From Eutrophocola sp965662685 (GTDB taxonomy: Bacteria > Pseudomonadota > Gammaproteobacteria > Pseudomonadales > Pseudohongiellaceae): DNA of 64,000 bases. A program made the position numbers and the translations under genes. Of the stretch, positions 44,068 to 52,198 are shown piece by piece. Location of the stretch: contig CBFIIQ010000011.1 of the NCBI GenBank assembly GCA_965662685.1, positions 13,572 through 77,571 on the forward strand, written 5' to 3'. The notes beneath the pieces were generated by a model, which was given only the letters and a program-made list of their open reading frames with translations, did not search any database and was not told the origin of the DNA. Each line of letters starts with the position of its first letter. Position 1 is the first letter of the stretch.

Positions 44068-45669
44068 ATGGAGTTTGATGTGACTGAACAGACTGTCACC
44101 AGTATGACAAGCCCGAATAATTTACCTGGCTATGTTTCACTTATGGACACTACTTTGCGCGACGGTGAACAAACCCAGGGTGTCTCTTTCAGTGCAGGGG
44201 AAAAGCTCAATATTGTCCAGGCCATGCTGGAATCACTCGGTGTGGATAGAATCGAAGTTGCCTCTGCCCGTGTCTCAGCAGGAGAACAGGAAGCGCTGCG
44301 CAGTATCATCGATTGGGCAAAAGGACAGAAGCTGGAGGGGCGCGTTGAAGTGCTCGGGTTTGTGGATTATGACCGCAGCGTAAACTGGATCAGGGAAGCC
44401 GGCGGTCAGGTGTTGAACCTGTTAATAAAAGGCAGTGAAAAACATTGCACAAACCAGCTCGGAAAAACCCTTGATGAGCACGTTGAGGATATCCTCAAGA
44501 CAGTTAACTATGCTCGACAACAGGGACTGCGAGTCAATGCCTATCTTGAAGACTGGTCCAATGGTTACCATGACGGCAAGGCCTATGTGTTCGCCTTGAT
44601 GAGTGCCATAAAAGACTGTGGTATTGAACATTTTATGCTCCCCGATACGCTGGGCGTGATGAGTCCTGATGAGGTCTTCAATGCACTTTCAGATATGCGC
44701 AGCGAGTTTCCTGAGCAGATATTCGATTTTCACCCCCATAATGATTACGGCCTGGCGACCGCCAACTGTATGGCAGCAGTGAATGCCGGTATTGCAAACT
44801 TGCACTGCACCATGAATTGCCTGGGTGAACGTGCAGGGAATGTCAGTCTGGCAGAGATTGCCGTGGTACTGCGCGATAAAATGGGCATTGAGACCGGTAT
44901 TGATGAAACCCATTTGCATGACATCAGCACCATGGTTGAGCAATTCTCCGGAAAATATATTGCTGCGAATATGCCGATCCTGGGACAGGATGTGTTCACC
45001 CAGACTGCCGGTATCCATGCCGATGGGGATGTGAAGGGCGGACTTTATGAAACCCGGCTTAGCCCGGAACGTTTTGATCGCAAGCGCACCTATGCACTGG
45101 GCAAACTCAGTGGCAAGGCATCCGTGCTCAAGAATATCGAGGAGCTCGGCATCACCCTGTCAGATGATAATCTGAAAAAAGTTCTGCAACGGGTGGTATC
45201 CCTTGGGGATTCCAAGGAAACCATTACTGCCGATGATTTACCGTTCATTATTGCTGATGTGCTTGAGAGTAATGACTATCAGCATATAAAACTGGTGGAA
45301 TGTCAGATTCACAGCCAGTACGAAAAACATTCACAGGTGAATCTGGTGGTAGAAATCAATGGCACAAATTATGCTGAAAGTGGTAAGGGTAATGGTGGTT
45401 ATGCAGCCTTCGTCGATGCGCTGAAAAAAATTATGCAGTTGCAGAACTTTGAATTACCGGAATTACTGGATTATTCCGTGCGCATTCCCCGTGGCGGTAA
45501 AACTGGTGCCTTGACAGAATGTACCATTACCTGGGCTGGCGATCATGGTGGTAACGCAGGGAAAAATTTGCGTACACGCGGAGTTCACTCCAATCAGGTC
45601 TACGCAGCAGTGGAAGCGACCTTGCGGATGATCAACACGCGAATGCATAGTGAAACTGAAGCAAATTAA
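44068..45669 (+). CDS. LeuA-like 2-isopropylmalate / citramalate-type synthase
   Basis: A 533-residue DRE-TIM metallolyase. The catalytic barrel starts SLMDTTLRDGEQTQGVSFSA and includes HPHNDYGLATANCMAAVNAG and NCLGERAGNVSLAEIAVVLR. The metal ligands (Asp in TTLRDGE and the His pair) are present. After a linker region (TAGIHADGDVKGG) comes a C-terminal LeuA-type regulatory domain (about 385-525, VECQIHSQYEKHSQVNLVVE). It condenses acetyl-CoA with a 2-keto acid. By sequence it looks like the LeuA2 branch. The isoleucine attenuator upstream instead suggests pyruvate as substrate, that is citramalate synthesis (inference). A GTG at 44080 with GGAG six bases before it is a plausible start; the ATG at 44068 lacks a site. 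Confidence 0.87.
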   Translation: MEFDVTEQTVTSMTSPNNLPGYVSLMDTTLRDGEQTQGVSFSAGEKLNIVQAMLESLGVDRIEVASARVSAGEQEALRSIIDWAKGQKLEGRVEVLGFVDYDRSVNWIREAGGQVLNLLIKGSEKHCTNQLGKTLDEHVEDILKTVNYARQQGLRVNAYLEDWSNGYHDGKAYVFALMSAIKDCGIEHFMLPDTLGVMSPDEVFNALSDMRSEFPEQIFDFHPHNDYGLATANCMAAVNAGIANLHCTMNCLGERAGNVSLAEIAVVLRDKMGIETGIDETHLHDISTMVEQFSGKYIAANMPILGQDVFTQTAGIHADGDVKGGLYETRLSPERFDRKRTYALGKLSGKASVLKNIEELGITLSDDNLKKVLQRVVSLGDSKETITADDLPFIIADVLESNDYQHIKLVECQIHSQYEKHSQVNLVVEINGTNYAESGKGNGGYAAFVDALKKIMQLQNFELPELLDYSVRIPRGGKTGALTECTITWAGDHGGNAGKNLRTRGVHSNQVYAAVEATLRMINTRMHSETEAN

Positions 45670-45673
45670 AAGC

Positions 45674-45759
45674 GGATAAAAGAAAAAGGATAAAGGATAA
45701 AGGTAAGCAGTTTGCAGAGTCATCTGACGCCCACCTTTTTCTTTTATCCTTTATCCTTT
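45674..45759. repeat. Inverted arms built of (GGATAAA)-type 7-bp repeats
   Basis: Left arm 45674-45703 contains tandem GGATAAA units. The right arm 45734-45759 is its complement. Two pairing registers are perfect: 45674-45689 with 45734-45749 (16 bp) and 45685-45701 with 45743-45759 (17 bp). It lies five bases after the LeuA-like gene stop and before ltaE. It could act as a terminator-like hairpin with slippage. It shares its architecture with the element at 59644-59760. Confidence 0.8.
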
Positions 45760-45823
45760 CTCTCATTTCACTTAATTCGGAAATGTCGGTAAATTTATTG
45801 GCGAGTCAAAAGTCGAAAAAATC

Positions 45824-46867
45824 ATGAAACAGGAAAACCCTTTGATCGATTTACGTAGCGATACCGTTACCAGGCCGTCACCTGAAATGCGACGGGTAAT
45901 GGCTGCCGCGCCTGTGGGCGATGATGTGTGGGGTGACGACCCAACGGTTATTAAACTGGAAAATCTGTCAGCCGAGATGATGGGGACACAGGCGGCTCTA
46001 TATGTTGCCAGTGGCACCATGTCGAATCTGCTGGCGATCATTACCCACTGCCAACGTGGAGAAGAATATATTGTTGGACAGGATGCCCATACCTATAAAT
46101 ACGAAGCCGGGGGTGCTGCCGTGCTGGGCAGTGTCCAGCCGCAACCCCTGCAACTGGACCCTGATGGCAGTATTGCTCTGGAAAGAATTGGCGCGGCTAT
46201 CAAACCTGATGATTTTCATTTTGCCATCACTCGCCTGTTGTGTCTGGAAAATACTATTGGTGGCAAGGTCTTGCCGATGAGCTATATCGAAGCGGCATCC
46301 CAACTAGCGCAAAGCCATGGCCTGCAACATCACCTTGATGGCGCACGTGTGTTTAATGCAGCGGTGAAACTGGGGATAGATGTTCAGCACATTAGCCGTC
46401 ATTTTGACTCTATTTCAGTATGTCTTTCCAAAGCTCTGGGAGCACCTGTAGGCTCGGTATTATGCGGCTCTACCGATTTTATCAAGCAAGCCCGGCGCTG
46501 GCGGAAAATGCTCGGTGGTGGCTTGCGTCAGGCCGGGATCATCGCTGCAGGTGGTATCTATGCGCTGGAGAATAATATCGACAGGTTGCAGGTTGATCAT
46601 GAAAACGCAGCTTTGTTAGGCAAGGGGCTTGCAGATATTGAGGAGCTGGACGTGGATCTCGATAACGTGCAGACCAATATGGTGTTCCTGCGCACACGCG
46701 ATGGAAATTATCAGGGCCTGACAGATTATTTGTGCACCCAGAACATTCTTATAGAAGCTGCGGAAAAAATACGTCTCGTGACGCATCTGGATATCAGCAG
46801 GGACGATATACAAACCGTCATTGCCACTATCAAGGCTTACTATGCCGGCTCCGGGGACAAGGCATGA
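45824..46867 (+). CDS. ltaE: Low-specificity L-threonine aldolase
   Basis: A 347-residue PLP enzyme that cleaves L-threonine or L-allo-threonine to glycine and acetaldehyde. It begins MKQENPLIDLRSDTVTRPSP and continues MRRVMAAAPVGDDVWGDDPT, the family N-terminal signature. The cofactor lysine lies in SVCLSKALGAPVGSVLCG. HLDGARVFNAAVKLG provides the Asp that contacts the pyridine ring. It follows the LeuA-like gene by 154 bp, with the heptad repeat element between them. Its stop overlaps an in-frame ATG of the MOSC gene, so those two are coupled. Threonine and isoleucine metabolism are linked, which fits the neighbour. Confidence 0.95.
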   Translation: MKQENPLIDLRSDTVTRPSPEMRRVMAAAPVGDDVWGDDPTVIKLENLSAEMMGTQAALYVASGTMSNLLAIITHCQRGEEYIVGQDAHTYKYEAGGAAVLGSVQPQPLQLDPDGSIALERIGAAIKPDDFHFAITRLLCLENTIGGKVLPMSYIEAASQLAQSHGLQHHLDGARVFNAAVKLGIDVQHISRHFDSISVCLSKALGAPVGSVLCGSTDFIKQARRWRKMLGGGLRQAGIIAAGGIYALENNIDRLQVDHENAALLGKGLADIEELDVDLDNVQTNMVFLRTRDGNYQGLTDYLCTQNILIEAAEKIRLVTHLDISRDDIQTVIATIKAYYAGSGDKA

Positions 46868-46890
46868 AGTCATTACAAGAGGAATTAACC

Positions 46891-47445
46891 ATGCATCCCC
46901 TCAGGTCGCTGGTAGAGATGGAAAGTCATCTTGCATCAATACGACAATCACCTTCAGATGAAGGCGTGGTAGAAATGATTGTGTCACGACCCATCACCGG
47001 TGGGCGCCAGGTGATGGATAATGCGGATCTGACCATAGACTCGGGGTTGGTGGGCGATAACTGGTTTAACCGCAAGGATAAACACTCGCCCGATGGCAAG
47101 GCAGATCCTGGCAGACAACTAACGTTAATGAATTCCCGTGTCATTAACGCCATAACAGAATCCGCTGAGCGCTGGCCGGAAGCCGGTGATCAGTTTTTTG
47201 TGGACTTCGATCTAAGTGATGAAAACCTGCCCCCGGGAACCCGTCTGGGTATTGGGCAGGCTGTCATCGAGGTGACATCGTTACCGCATCTTGGCTGCTT
47301 CAAGTTTGGCAAACGTTTTGGTAAAGAGGCTAACCAGTTTGTAAATTCAGCTATCGGCAAGGCATTGAATCTGCGTGGGATCAACGCAAAGGTGGTAACA
47401 GCTGGCGTGGTTTCACCGGGTGACCCGATCAGGAAAGTACTCTAG
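46891..47445 (+). CDS. MOSC domain-containing protein
   Basis: A 184-residue protein with a MOSC (MoCo sulfurase C-terminal) beta-barrel. Motifs are VVEMIVSRPITGGRQVMDNA, a typical Arg/Asp-rich loop DPGRQLTLMNSRVINAI and the conserved cysteine in LPHLGCFKFGKRFGKEANQF. Such proteins bind or carry sulfur for molybdenum-cofactor or related chemistry (YiiM-like); the exact role is unknown. The ATG at 46891 is preferred since AGAGGA lies upstream at a good distance; an ATG at 46864 overlapping the ltaE stop is the alternative. It is 45 bp upstream of the GST gene and likely in the same transcript. Confidence 0.87.
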   Translation: MHPLRSLVEMESHLASIRQSPSDEGVVEMIVSRPITGGRQVMDNADLTIDSGLVGDNWFNRKDKHSPDGKADPGRQLTLMNSRVINAITESAERWPEAGDQFFVDFDLSDENLPPGTRLGIGQAVIEVTSLPHLGCFKFGKRFGKEANQFVNSAIGKALNLRGINAKVVTAGVVSPGDPIRKVL

Positions 47446-47490
47446 GGTTTTTATATTGTTTGTATGCCCGGACTTAATGGAGTCGCGTCA

Positions 47491-48285
47491 ATGAAACTTT
47501 ATCACCATGGTTCTTCTACCTGCGCAGCCAAAGTGCGCTTTGCCCTGGAAGAAAAACAGCTGCCCTGGGAAGGGCATTATGTGGACATTCTCAAAGGTGA
47601 GCAGTTCGACAAGGACTATCTCGCTTTAAACCCTAAAGGGGTCGTACCACTGTTGATTGATGGTGAGCTGGTACTGCCTGAATCCACAGTTATCTGCGAA
47701 TACCTGGAAGACAAGTATCCTGAATATCCATTGATGCCATCTGAGGCGGACGCAAAAGCCGGTGTTCGACTCTGGACCAGGGCAGTCGATGAGGAACTAC
47801 ACCCAGCCTGTTCCGCTATAACCTATGTGGTATCCCATCGATATACCATTCTGCACAATGGAATCGGCAGTTTTGAGGACTTTGTTGAAAATGGTGATAG
47901 TGCCGGTAAAGCCGCGCGACTGTTGAAATGGCAATGGATTCAGGAAGGCATTAACGCGCCAGGCGCGGCAGATAAAATACGCTTATATCTAGGTTACCTG
48001 GACAAGATGGAAGTGGCATTGTCAGAAAATGACTGGCTGGTTGGAGATACCTTTACCATGGCGGACCTGGCGCTTACTCCGTATCTGAACAGACTGGCGG
48101 CGCTGGCAATGGAATTTTTATGGCAACAAGGGCGCCTGCCCAATGTTGAAAAATGGTTTGAGCGAATTAAAGCCAGACCTGCCTTTGAACCAGCGTTTGT
48201 TAAATGGGTACCGGGAGAGTTGGTTGAAGAGATGTATTCAAATGGTCAGCGCTCCCGGGCGGAAATCGAGAAGTTAATTTCCTGA
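47491..48285 (+). CDS. Glutathione S-transferase family protein
   Basis: A 264-residue GST. The thioredoxin-like N-terminal domain (MKLYHHGSSTCAAKVRFALE, then YLALNPKGVVPLLIDGELVL and PESTVICEYLEDKYP) holds the glutathione-binding PES motif. The first Ser/Cys (SSTCAAK) is the probable catalytic residue. The C-terminal helical domain includes WLVGDTFTMADLALTPYLNR. GGAG lies eight bases before the ATG at 47491; an upstream ATG at 47464 is less likely. The C-terminal domain is somewhat long (insert FEDFVENGDSAGKAARLLKW). The substrate cannot be inferred. It may be transcribed with ltaE and the MOSC gene. Confidence 0.88.
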   Translation: MKLYHHGSSTCAAKVRFALEEKQLPWEGHYVDILKGEQFDKDYLALNPKGVVPLLIDGELVLPESTVICEYLEDKYPEYPLMPSEADAKAGVRLWTRAVDEELHPACSAITYVVSHRYTILHNGIGSFEDFVENGDSAGKAARLLKWQWIQEGINAPGAADKIRLYLGYLDKMEVALSENDWLVGDTFTMADLALTPYLNRLAALAMEFLWQQGRLPNVEKWFERIKARPAFEPAFVKWVPGELVEEMYSNGQRSRAEIEKLIS

Positions 48286-48334
48286 TTTTTTAATTATGGT
48301 TTTTTCCTGAAATGAGAATTTTCCTTTCTCCTGC

Positions 48335-48490
48335 CGGGGAGCGCGTTACTTCTTTTTAAAAACAGGTAACCAGGAAAACCTGTTTCGGGTTCGCTGGTCT
48401 TCGGCTCCCTTCGTCCCATGAATATCGCGATGGGTCACCGGGATTCGCCATCCAGGCACAGCCCGGCTCAAATCACCGTCCATGGCCATT
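48335..48490 (-). repeat. Hairpin-rich extragenic element with a 47-codon frame
   Basis: Short perfect inverted repeats follow each other: AACAGGT/ACCTGTT (48361-48367, 48378-48384), CCCAT/ATGGG (48415-48419, 48430-48434) and CCGGG/CCCGG (48438-48442, 48462-48466). The left edge (CCGGGGAG, then a TTACTTCTTTTTAAA block) resembles the nested hairpin at 48785-48841. On the minus strand a 47-residue frame (48489 to 48346) starts MAMDGDLSRAVPGWRIPVTH and ends VFKKK. I regard it as part of the repeat, not a proven gene. Confidence 0.5.
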
Positions 48491-48609
48491 TTCCCCTGTA
48501 ATATTCCTGCTCCTCAGCAGCTGACACTCAACGCAACACAACCTCCAGCTCATCTATGTAAATATTTATAATTTTTTTCATCAAACAGTTGCTGAGCATA
48601 AAGAATCAT

Positions 48610-48740
48610 GTGGGTCGGATAAGCGAAGCGCCATCCGACAAGATGACCAGCGGTAAGCTACTTTTATGCCAGCGATGAATTTCCAGATAAGTTAATCATT
48701 CTGTCGGATGACGGCTTGCAGCCTTATCCGGCCTACAACT
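48610..48740. repeat. Pair of inverted REP/BIME-like palindromic elements
   Basis: Copy 1 (48610-48641) reads GTGGGTCGGATAAGC, then GCCATCCGACA. Copy 2 (48702-48737) is its inverted relative, TGTCGGATGACGG, then CCTTATCCGGCCTAC. Each copy is itself a hairpin (TCGGAT / ATCCGA type arms). This matches the layout of REP elements in paired orientation. Such elements are usually mobilised by a RAYT transposase encoded elsewhere. Confidence 0.72.
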
Positions 48741-48784
48741 TCGATTCGATTTTTTTATGATTGAGGGAAGCCGGAGGCCTGGCG

Positions 48785-48841
48785 ACCGGGGGAAGGTTTC
48801 TTTGCTTACTTTTTTTAAAAGAAAGTAAGGCCCTCCCCGGT
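48785..48841. repeat. Nested palindrome, possible bidirectional terminator
   Basis: Outer arms ACCGGGG/CCCCGGT (48785-48791, 48835-48841) enclose inner arms CTTACTTT/AAAGTAAG (48805-48812, 48822-48829). It lies 50 bp after the stop of the minus-strand LeuB-like gene. There is no clean T run after the outer stem, so a terminator role is uncertain. Confidence 0.5.
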
Positions 48842-48890
48842 AGGGGGGGATAATTTACATTAAATAGAAAAGCTGTTGGTAAGATGAAAA

Positions 48891-49994
48891 CTAGTTACTG
48901 GTTTTCAAAAAAGCTTCTGCCACTTTGTCACCAAAGTCCGAAGTCGACAGCATTGTCACACCAGAGCCTTCCTTGGATAAATCAGCCGTGCTGAAGCCAT
49001 CAGCAAAGACACTTTGCATGGAATGCCAGAGATTCTTTGCTTCCACTTCCATGGCAAAACTCATTTCCAGCATCATGGCCACTGAGCCAATCATGGAGTA
49101 GGGGTTGGCGATGTTCTTGCCGGCGATATCGGGAGCCGAACCATGGGAGGGTTCGTAATAGGCTTTTTTGTCACCCATGCAGGCAGAAGGCATCAGGCCA
49201 AGCGAGCCGAGAATGCCGCCGCCCTGGTCTGAGAGGATGTCACCAAACATGTTTTCCATCACCATAGTGTCAAACATCGTGGGCTTCAGGCACAGGTAAG
49301 TGGCTGCAGCATCCACCAGAATATTGATCACTTCCACTTCGGGGTAGTCAGCATGGACTTCTTCCATTACCTCATTCCACAGCACACTGGATTTCAGCAC
49401 GTTGCTCTTGTGGATATTGTGCAGGACTTTTTTGCGCTTCATTGCCGTCTTGAATGCGACCTTCATGATGCGTTTAATCTGGTCTTCATCATATTCAAGG
49501 GCTTCAGTAACATAGCGTCGGCCATCTTCATTGATGCCGGTTTCCTTATGGCCAAAATACAGGCCGCCCACCAGCTCACGGATCATCATGATGTCGATGC
49601 CCTCACCGATGATTTCAGCTTTCAGGGGAGAAAAATGGGCAAGGCCCTTGGGCAGGTATACCGGACGGAAATTGGCATAGGTATTGTAGCGGCGGCGCAT
49701 GGGCAGCAGGGCACCACGTTCCGGCTGTTCATCAATGGGGATTTTCTTGGATTCCTCATGACTCAGGCCAATGGGGCCTTTCAGGATGGCATCGGCTTCA
49801 TCACAGACTGCCTTGGTTTGATCAGGGAATGCACTGCCACATTCGAACCAGGCGCTGGCGCCAAAAGGGGTATGGACGAGGTCAAAGGTCACGTCATTGC
49901 GTGCTTCGACGAGTTTCAGGGTTTTAACTGCTTCGGCCATGATCTCGGGACCGATGCCGTCTCCATCCAGAAGGGCTATTTTATAGCTTGTCAT
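48891..49994 (-). CDS. 3-isopropylmalate dehydrogenase-like (LeuB/Icd family) decarboxylating dehydrogenase
   Basis: A 367-residue beta-decarboxylating dehydrogenase. It opens MTSYKIALLDGDGIGPEIMA and has the substrate and cofactor motifs LLPMRRRYNTYANFRPVYLP, MMIRELVGGLYFG, LHNIHKSNVLKSSVLW and DTMVMENMFGDILSDQGGGI. EPSHGSAPDIAGKNIANPYS is typical of isopropylmalate or tartrate/homoisocitrate-type enzymes. The ATG at 49994 has GGAG upstream; the open frame extends 21 codons further. Together with the LeuA-like gene it could supply 2-keto acid chain extension. leuC and leuD are not in the window. Substrate assignment among isopropylmalate and methylmalate is not possible by eye. Confidence 0.85.
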   Translation of the reverse strand: MTSYKIALLDGDGIGPEIMAEAVKTLKLVEARNDVTFDLVHTPFGASAWFECGSAFPDQTKAVCDEADAILKGPIGLSHEESKKIPIDEQPERGALLPMRRRYNTYANFRPVYLPKGLAHFSPLKAEIIGEGIDIMMIRELVGGLYFGHKETGINEDGRRYVTEALEYDEDQIKRIMKVAFKTAMKRKKVLHNIHKSNVLKSSVLWNEVMEEVHADYPEVEVINILVDAAATYLCLKPTMFDTMVMENMFGDILSDQGGGILGSLGLMPSACMGDKKAYYEPSHGSAPDIAGKNIANPYSMIGSVAMMLEMSFAMEVEAKNLWHSMQSVFADGFSTADLSKEGSGVTMLSTSDFGDKVAEAFLKTSN

Positions 49995-50101
49995 GGGAGC
50001 TCCAGCTGATGATTCGGGTGTTTGAAAAAGCGCGCTAATGTACCACTTTCGTTCCATGCATTCAAAACTAGCGCCGGCTTTTTGCCGGTACCGGGGACCG
50101 G

Positions 50102-50124
50102 GGGAGGAATATCTCCCTTTTTTT
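50102..50124 (+). terminator. Intrinsic terminator or attenuator upstream of pckG
   Basis: Stem GGGAG (50102-50106) and CTCCC (50113-50117) with a six-base loop, followed by seven T. A second hairpin, CCGGC/GCCGG with a T5 loop, lies just upstream (50074-50088). No plus-strand gene ends nearby, so this may terminate transcripts started in the pckG leader. The short stem makes this tentative. Confidence 0.45.
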
Positions 50125-50254
50125 CCTGGAAATCGCTTTTGATGGTACTCAAATGGGTTAAGACAGTCTAAAATGCATCGCTCGAATTTAAGTGGTGTTC
50201 CTTACCCGGAGCATGTCCACTGGACAAAAGCATATCAGCGGAGCAATACACCTT

Positions 50255-52051
50255 ATGACCTCTACCCAGGCCAATACTAATAACCAGAAACTCAACACCT
50301 GGATCAAGGAAATCGAAACACTCTGTCGCCCAAGTTCAATCCACTGGTGCGATGGAAGTCAGGAAGAATATGACAGACTATGTGAAGAACTGGTCGATGC
50401 CGGCACTTTTATCAGGCTAAACCCTGAATTACGCCCGAATAGCTTTCTTGCCCGTTCTGATGTGCGCGATGTTGCCCGCGTTGAAAGTCGTACTTTTATC
50501 TGTAGTAACCAGAAATCTGATGCTGGCTCCACCAACAACTGGATGGAACCTGGTGAAATGCGTGGCACCCTGAATGGCTTGTTTGAAGGTTGCATGGAAG
50601 GTCGAGCCATGTACGTCATACCTTTCAGCATGGGACCTCTGGGCTCTGATATTGCCCAGATTGGTGTGCAAATCACCGACAGTCCCTATGTGGTTGTAAG
50701 CATGCGCATCATGGCTCGTATCGGACAGAAAGTTCTGGATATTCTGGGTAATGATGACTTTATTAAATGCCTGCACTCTATCGGTTATCCGCTGACTGAT
50801 GGTCGAGAGGATGTGTCCTGGCCTTGTGATCCGGATAATCGCTACATCGTTCATTATCCTGAAACCCGTGAAGTGGTTTCCTATGGTTCCGGTTATGGCG
50901 GTAACGCCTTGCTGGGCAAGAAGTGTGTTGCCCTGCGTATTGCCTCTGTCATGGCTCGCGATGAAGGCTGGCTGGCAGAACATATGATGATTGTCGGCGT
51001 GGAATCTCCGGAAGGTGATAAAACCTATATCGCTGGAGCATTCCCCAGTGCCTGTGGCAAGACCAATCTGGCCATGTTGATTCCGCCTGAAGGATTTGAA
51101 GGCTGGAAAGTTCACACCGTGGGCGATGACATCGCCTGGATCAAACCTGGTGCAGATGGCCGCATGTATGCCATTAATCCTGAAGCCGGTTACTTTGGCG
51201 TAGCCCCTGGCACGTCGATGGACTCGAATCCGGCGGCCATGGAAACCATGACCAGCAATACCATTTTTACCAATGTGGCGCTTACCGATGACGGAGATGT
51301 CTGGTGGGAAGGCATGACCGCAACTCCCCCGGCGCATTTGATTGACTGGAAAGGCAAGGACTGGACGCCAGACAGCGGTCGCAAGGCAGCGCATCCGAAT
51401 GCCCGTTTTACAGCGCCGGCAAGTCAGTGCCCCAGTGTTGACCCTGAATGGGAGAACCCGAAAGGCGTTCCCATCAGTGCCTTCCTGTTTGGTGGCCGTT
51501 TAAGTACCACATTTCCACTGGTTTACCAGAGCAAGGATTGGGCCCATGGCGTTTATATGGGTGCAACTCTTGGTTCTGAAGCCACTGCTGCTGCAGAAAA
51601 TCAGGCAGCTATTCGTCGTGATCCAATGGCCATGCTGCCGTTTTGCGGTTACAACATGGGAGACTACTGGAAACACTGGCTCAGCATGAAGGACAAGGTT
51701 GAGCATCTACCGGTTATCTTCCGCGTTAATTGGTTCCGCAAAACCGAAGACGGTGGCTGGTTATGGCCGGGCTTTGGTCAAAATATGCGCGTACTGCAAT
51801 GGGTGGTCAAGCGTGTGAATAGCAAGGTAGACGCCACTGAAACTGTCTATGGTCAGGTGCCCAGGTACGATGATATCAACTGGAATGGACTGGTTTATGA
51901 TCAGGAAACCTTTTCTAAGTTGATGGCCATTGATACTGAAAAAAGTATCAGTGAAGTGCAGGATCAAAGCAAACTTTTTGACAAGATTGGCGATCATCTG
52001 CCGGAAGAAATGAAACAAATTCAGCAGGAAATGCTGGCACAGTTGAAGTAA
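50255..52051 (+). CDS. pckG: Phosphoenolpyruvate carboxykinase (GTP)
   Basis: A 598-residue GTP-dependent enzyme that converts oxaloacetate to phosphoenolpyruvate, the entry to gluconeogenesis. The kinase loop with the hyper-reactive cysteine is FPSACGKTNLAM (263-274, Cys267). Other motifs are SYGSGYGGNALLGKKC, FGVAPGTSMDSNPAAMET and PISAFLFGGRLSTTFPLVYQ. The ATG at 50255 fits the family N-terminus; a frame open to 50192 adds residues with no family match. It stands alone with a strong terminator (52075-52101). The leader before it carries two hairpins. Confidence 0.96.
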   Translation: MTSTQANTNNQKLNTWIKEIETLCRPSSIHWCDGSQEEYDRLCEELVDAGTFIRLNPELRPNSFLARSDVRDVARVESRTFICSNQKSDAGSTNNWMEPGEMRGTLNGLFEGCMEGRAMYVIPFSMGPLGSDIAQIGVQITDSPYVVVSMRIMARIGQKVLDILGNDDFIKCLHSIGYPLTDGREDVSWPCDPDNRYIVHYPETREVVSYGSGYGGNALLGKKCVALRIASVMARDEGWLAEHMMIVGVESPEGDKTYIAGAFPSACGKTNLAMLIPPEGFEGWKVHTVGDDIAWIKPGADGRMYAINPEAGYFGVAPGTSMDSNPAAMETMTSNTIFTNVALTDDGDVWWEGMTATPPAHLIDWKGKDWTPDSGRKAAHPNARFTAPASQCPSVDPEWENPKGVPISAFLFGGRLSTTFPLVYQSKDWAHGVYMGATLGSEATAAAENQAAIRRDPMAMLPFCGYNMGDYWKHWLSMKDKVEHLPVIFRVNWFRKTEDGGWLWPGFGQNMRVLQWVVKRVNSKVDATETVYGQVPRYDDINWNGLVYDQETFSKLMAIDTEKSISEVQDQSKLFDKIGDHLPEEMKQIQQEMLAQLK

Positions 52052-52074
52052 ATGTTTTGATTTTTAGTTTTAAG

Positions 52075-52101
52075 AAAAGCCCGCTTTAAGCGGGCTTTTT
52101 T
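52075..52101 (+). terminator. Intrinsic terminator after pckG
   Basis: GCCCGCTT (52079-52086) and AAGCGGGC (52088-52095) form a perfect 8-bp stem extended by A-T pairs, with a T run on the plus strand and an A run on the other. It lies 23 bp after the pckG stop and could also serve the convergent CopC-like gene. Confidence 0.88.
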
Positions 52102-52198
52102 ATTGCAGCATTTGGAATGTCGCACTGATAGAAGGGAAATATCCTGCTGGCCATCAAGGGGTATATGTATGGTGGCCATAGTCCCCCTCTCGTTAGTA

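Larger units (their letters stand above)
48286..48890. other. 605-bp repeat-rich intergenic region
   Basis: No convincing protein gene. It contains, in order, a hairpin-rich block (48335-48490), a plain AT-rich stretch, a pair of inverted REP-like elements (48610-48740) and a nested hairpin (48785-48841). It separates the GST gene (+) from the LeuB-like gene (-). Base composition and structure suggest accumulated extragenic repeats rather than a decayed gene. Confidence 0.75.

Noticed and set aside
48346..48489. 47-codon minus-strand frame in the GST/LeuB-like spacer
   Set aside because: Lies wholly within a hairpin-rich repeat block with no recognisable domain; kept only as part of the repeat.
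48786..48850. Insertion-sequence terminal repeat
   Set aside because: No transposase or remnant and no target duplication; the structure is a local nested palindrome.
50429..51394. Long minus-strand frame (321 codons) inside pckG
   Set aside because: Antisense to an unmistakable pckG; such long shadows are common opposite GC-rich third positions.
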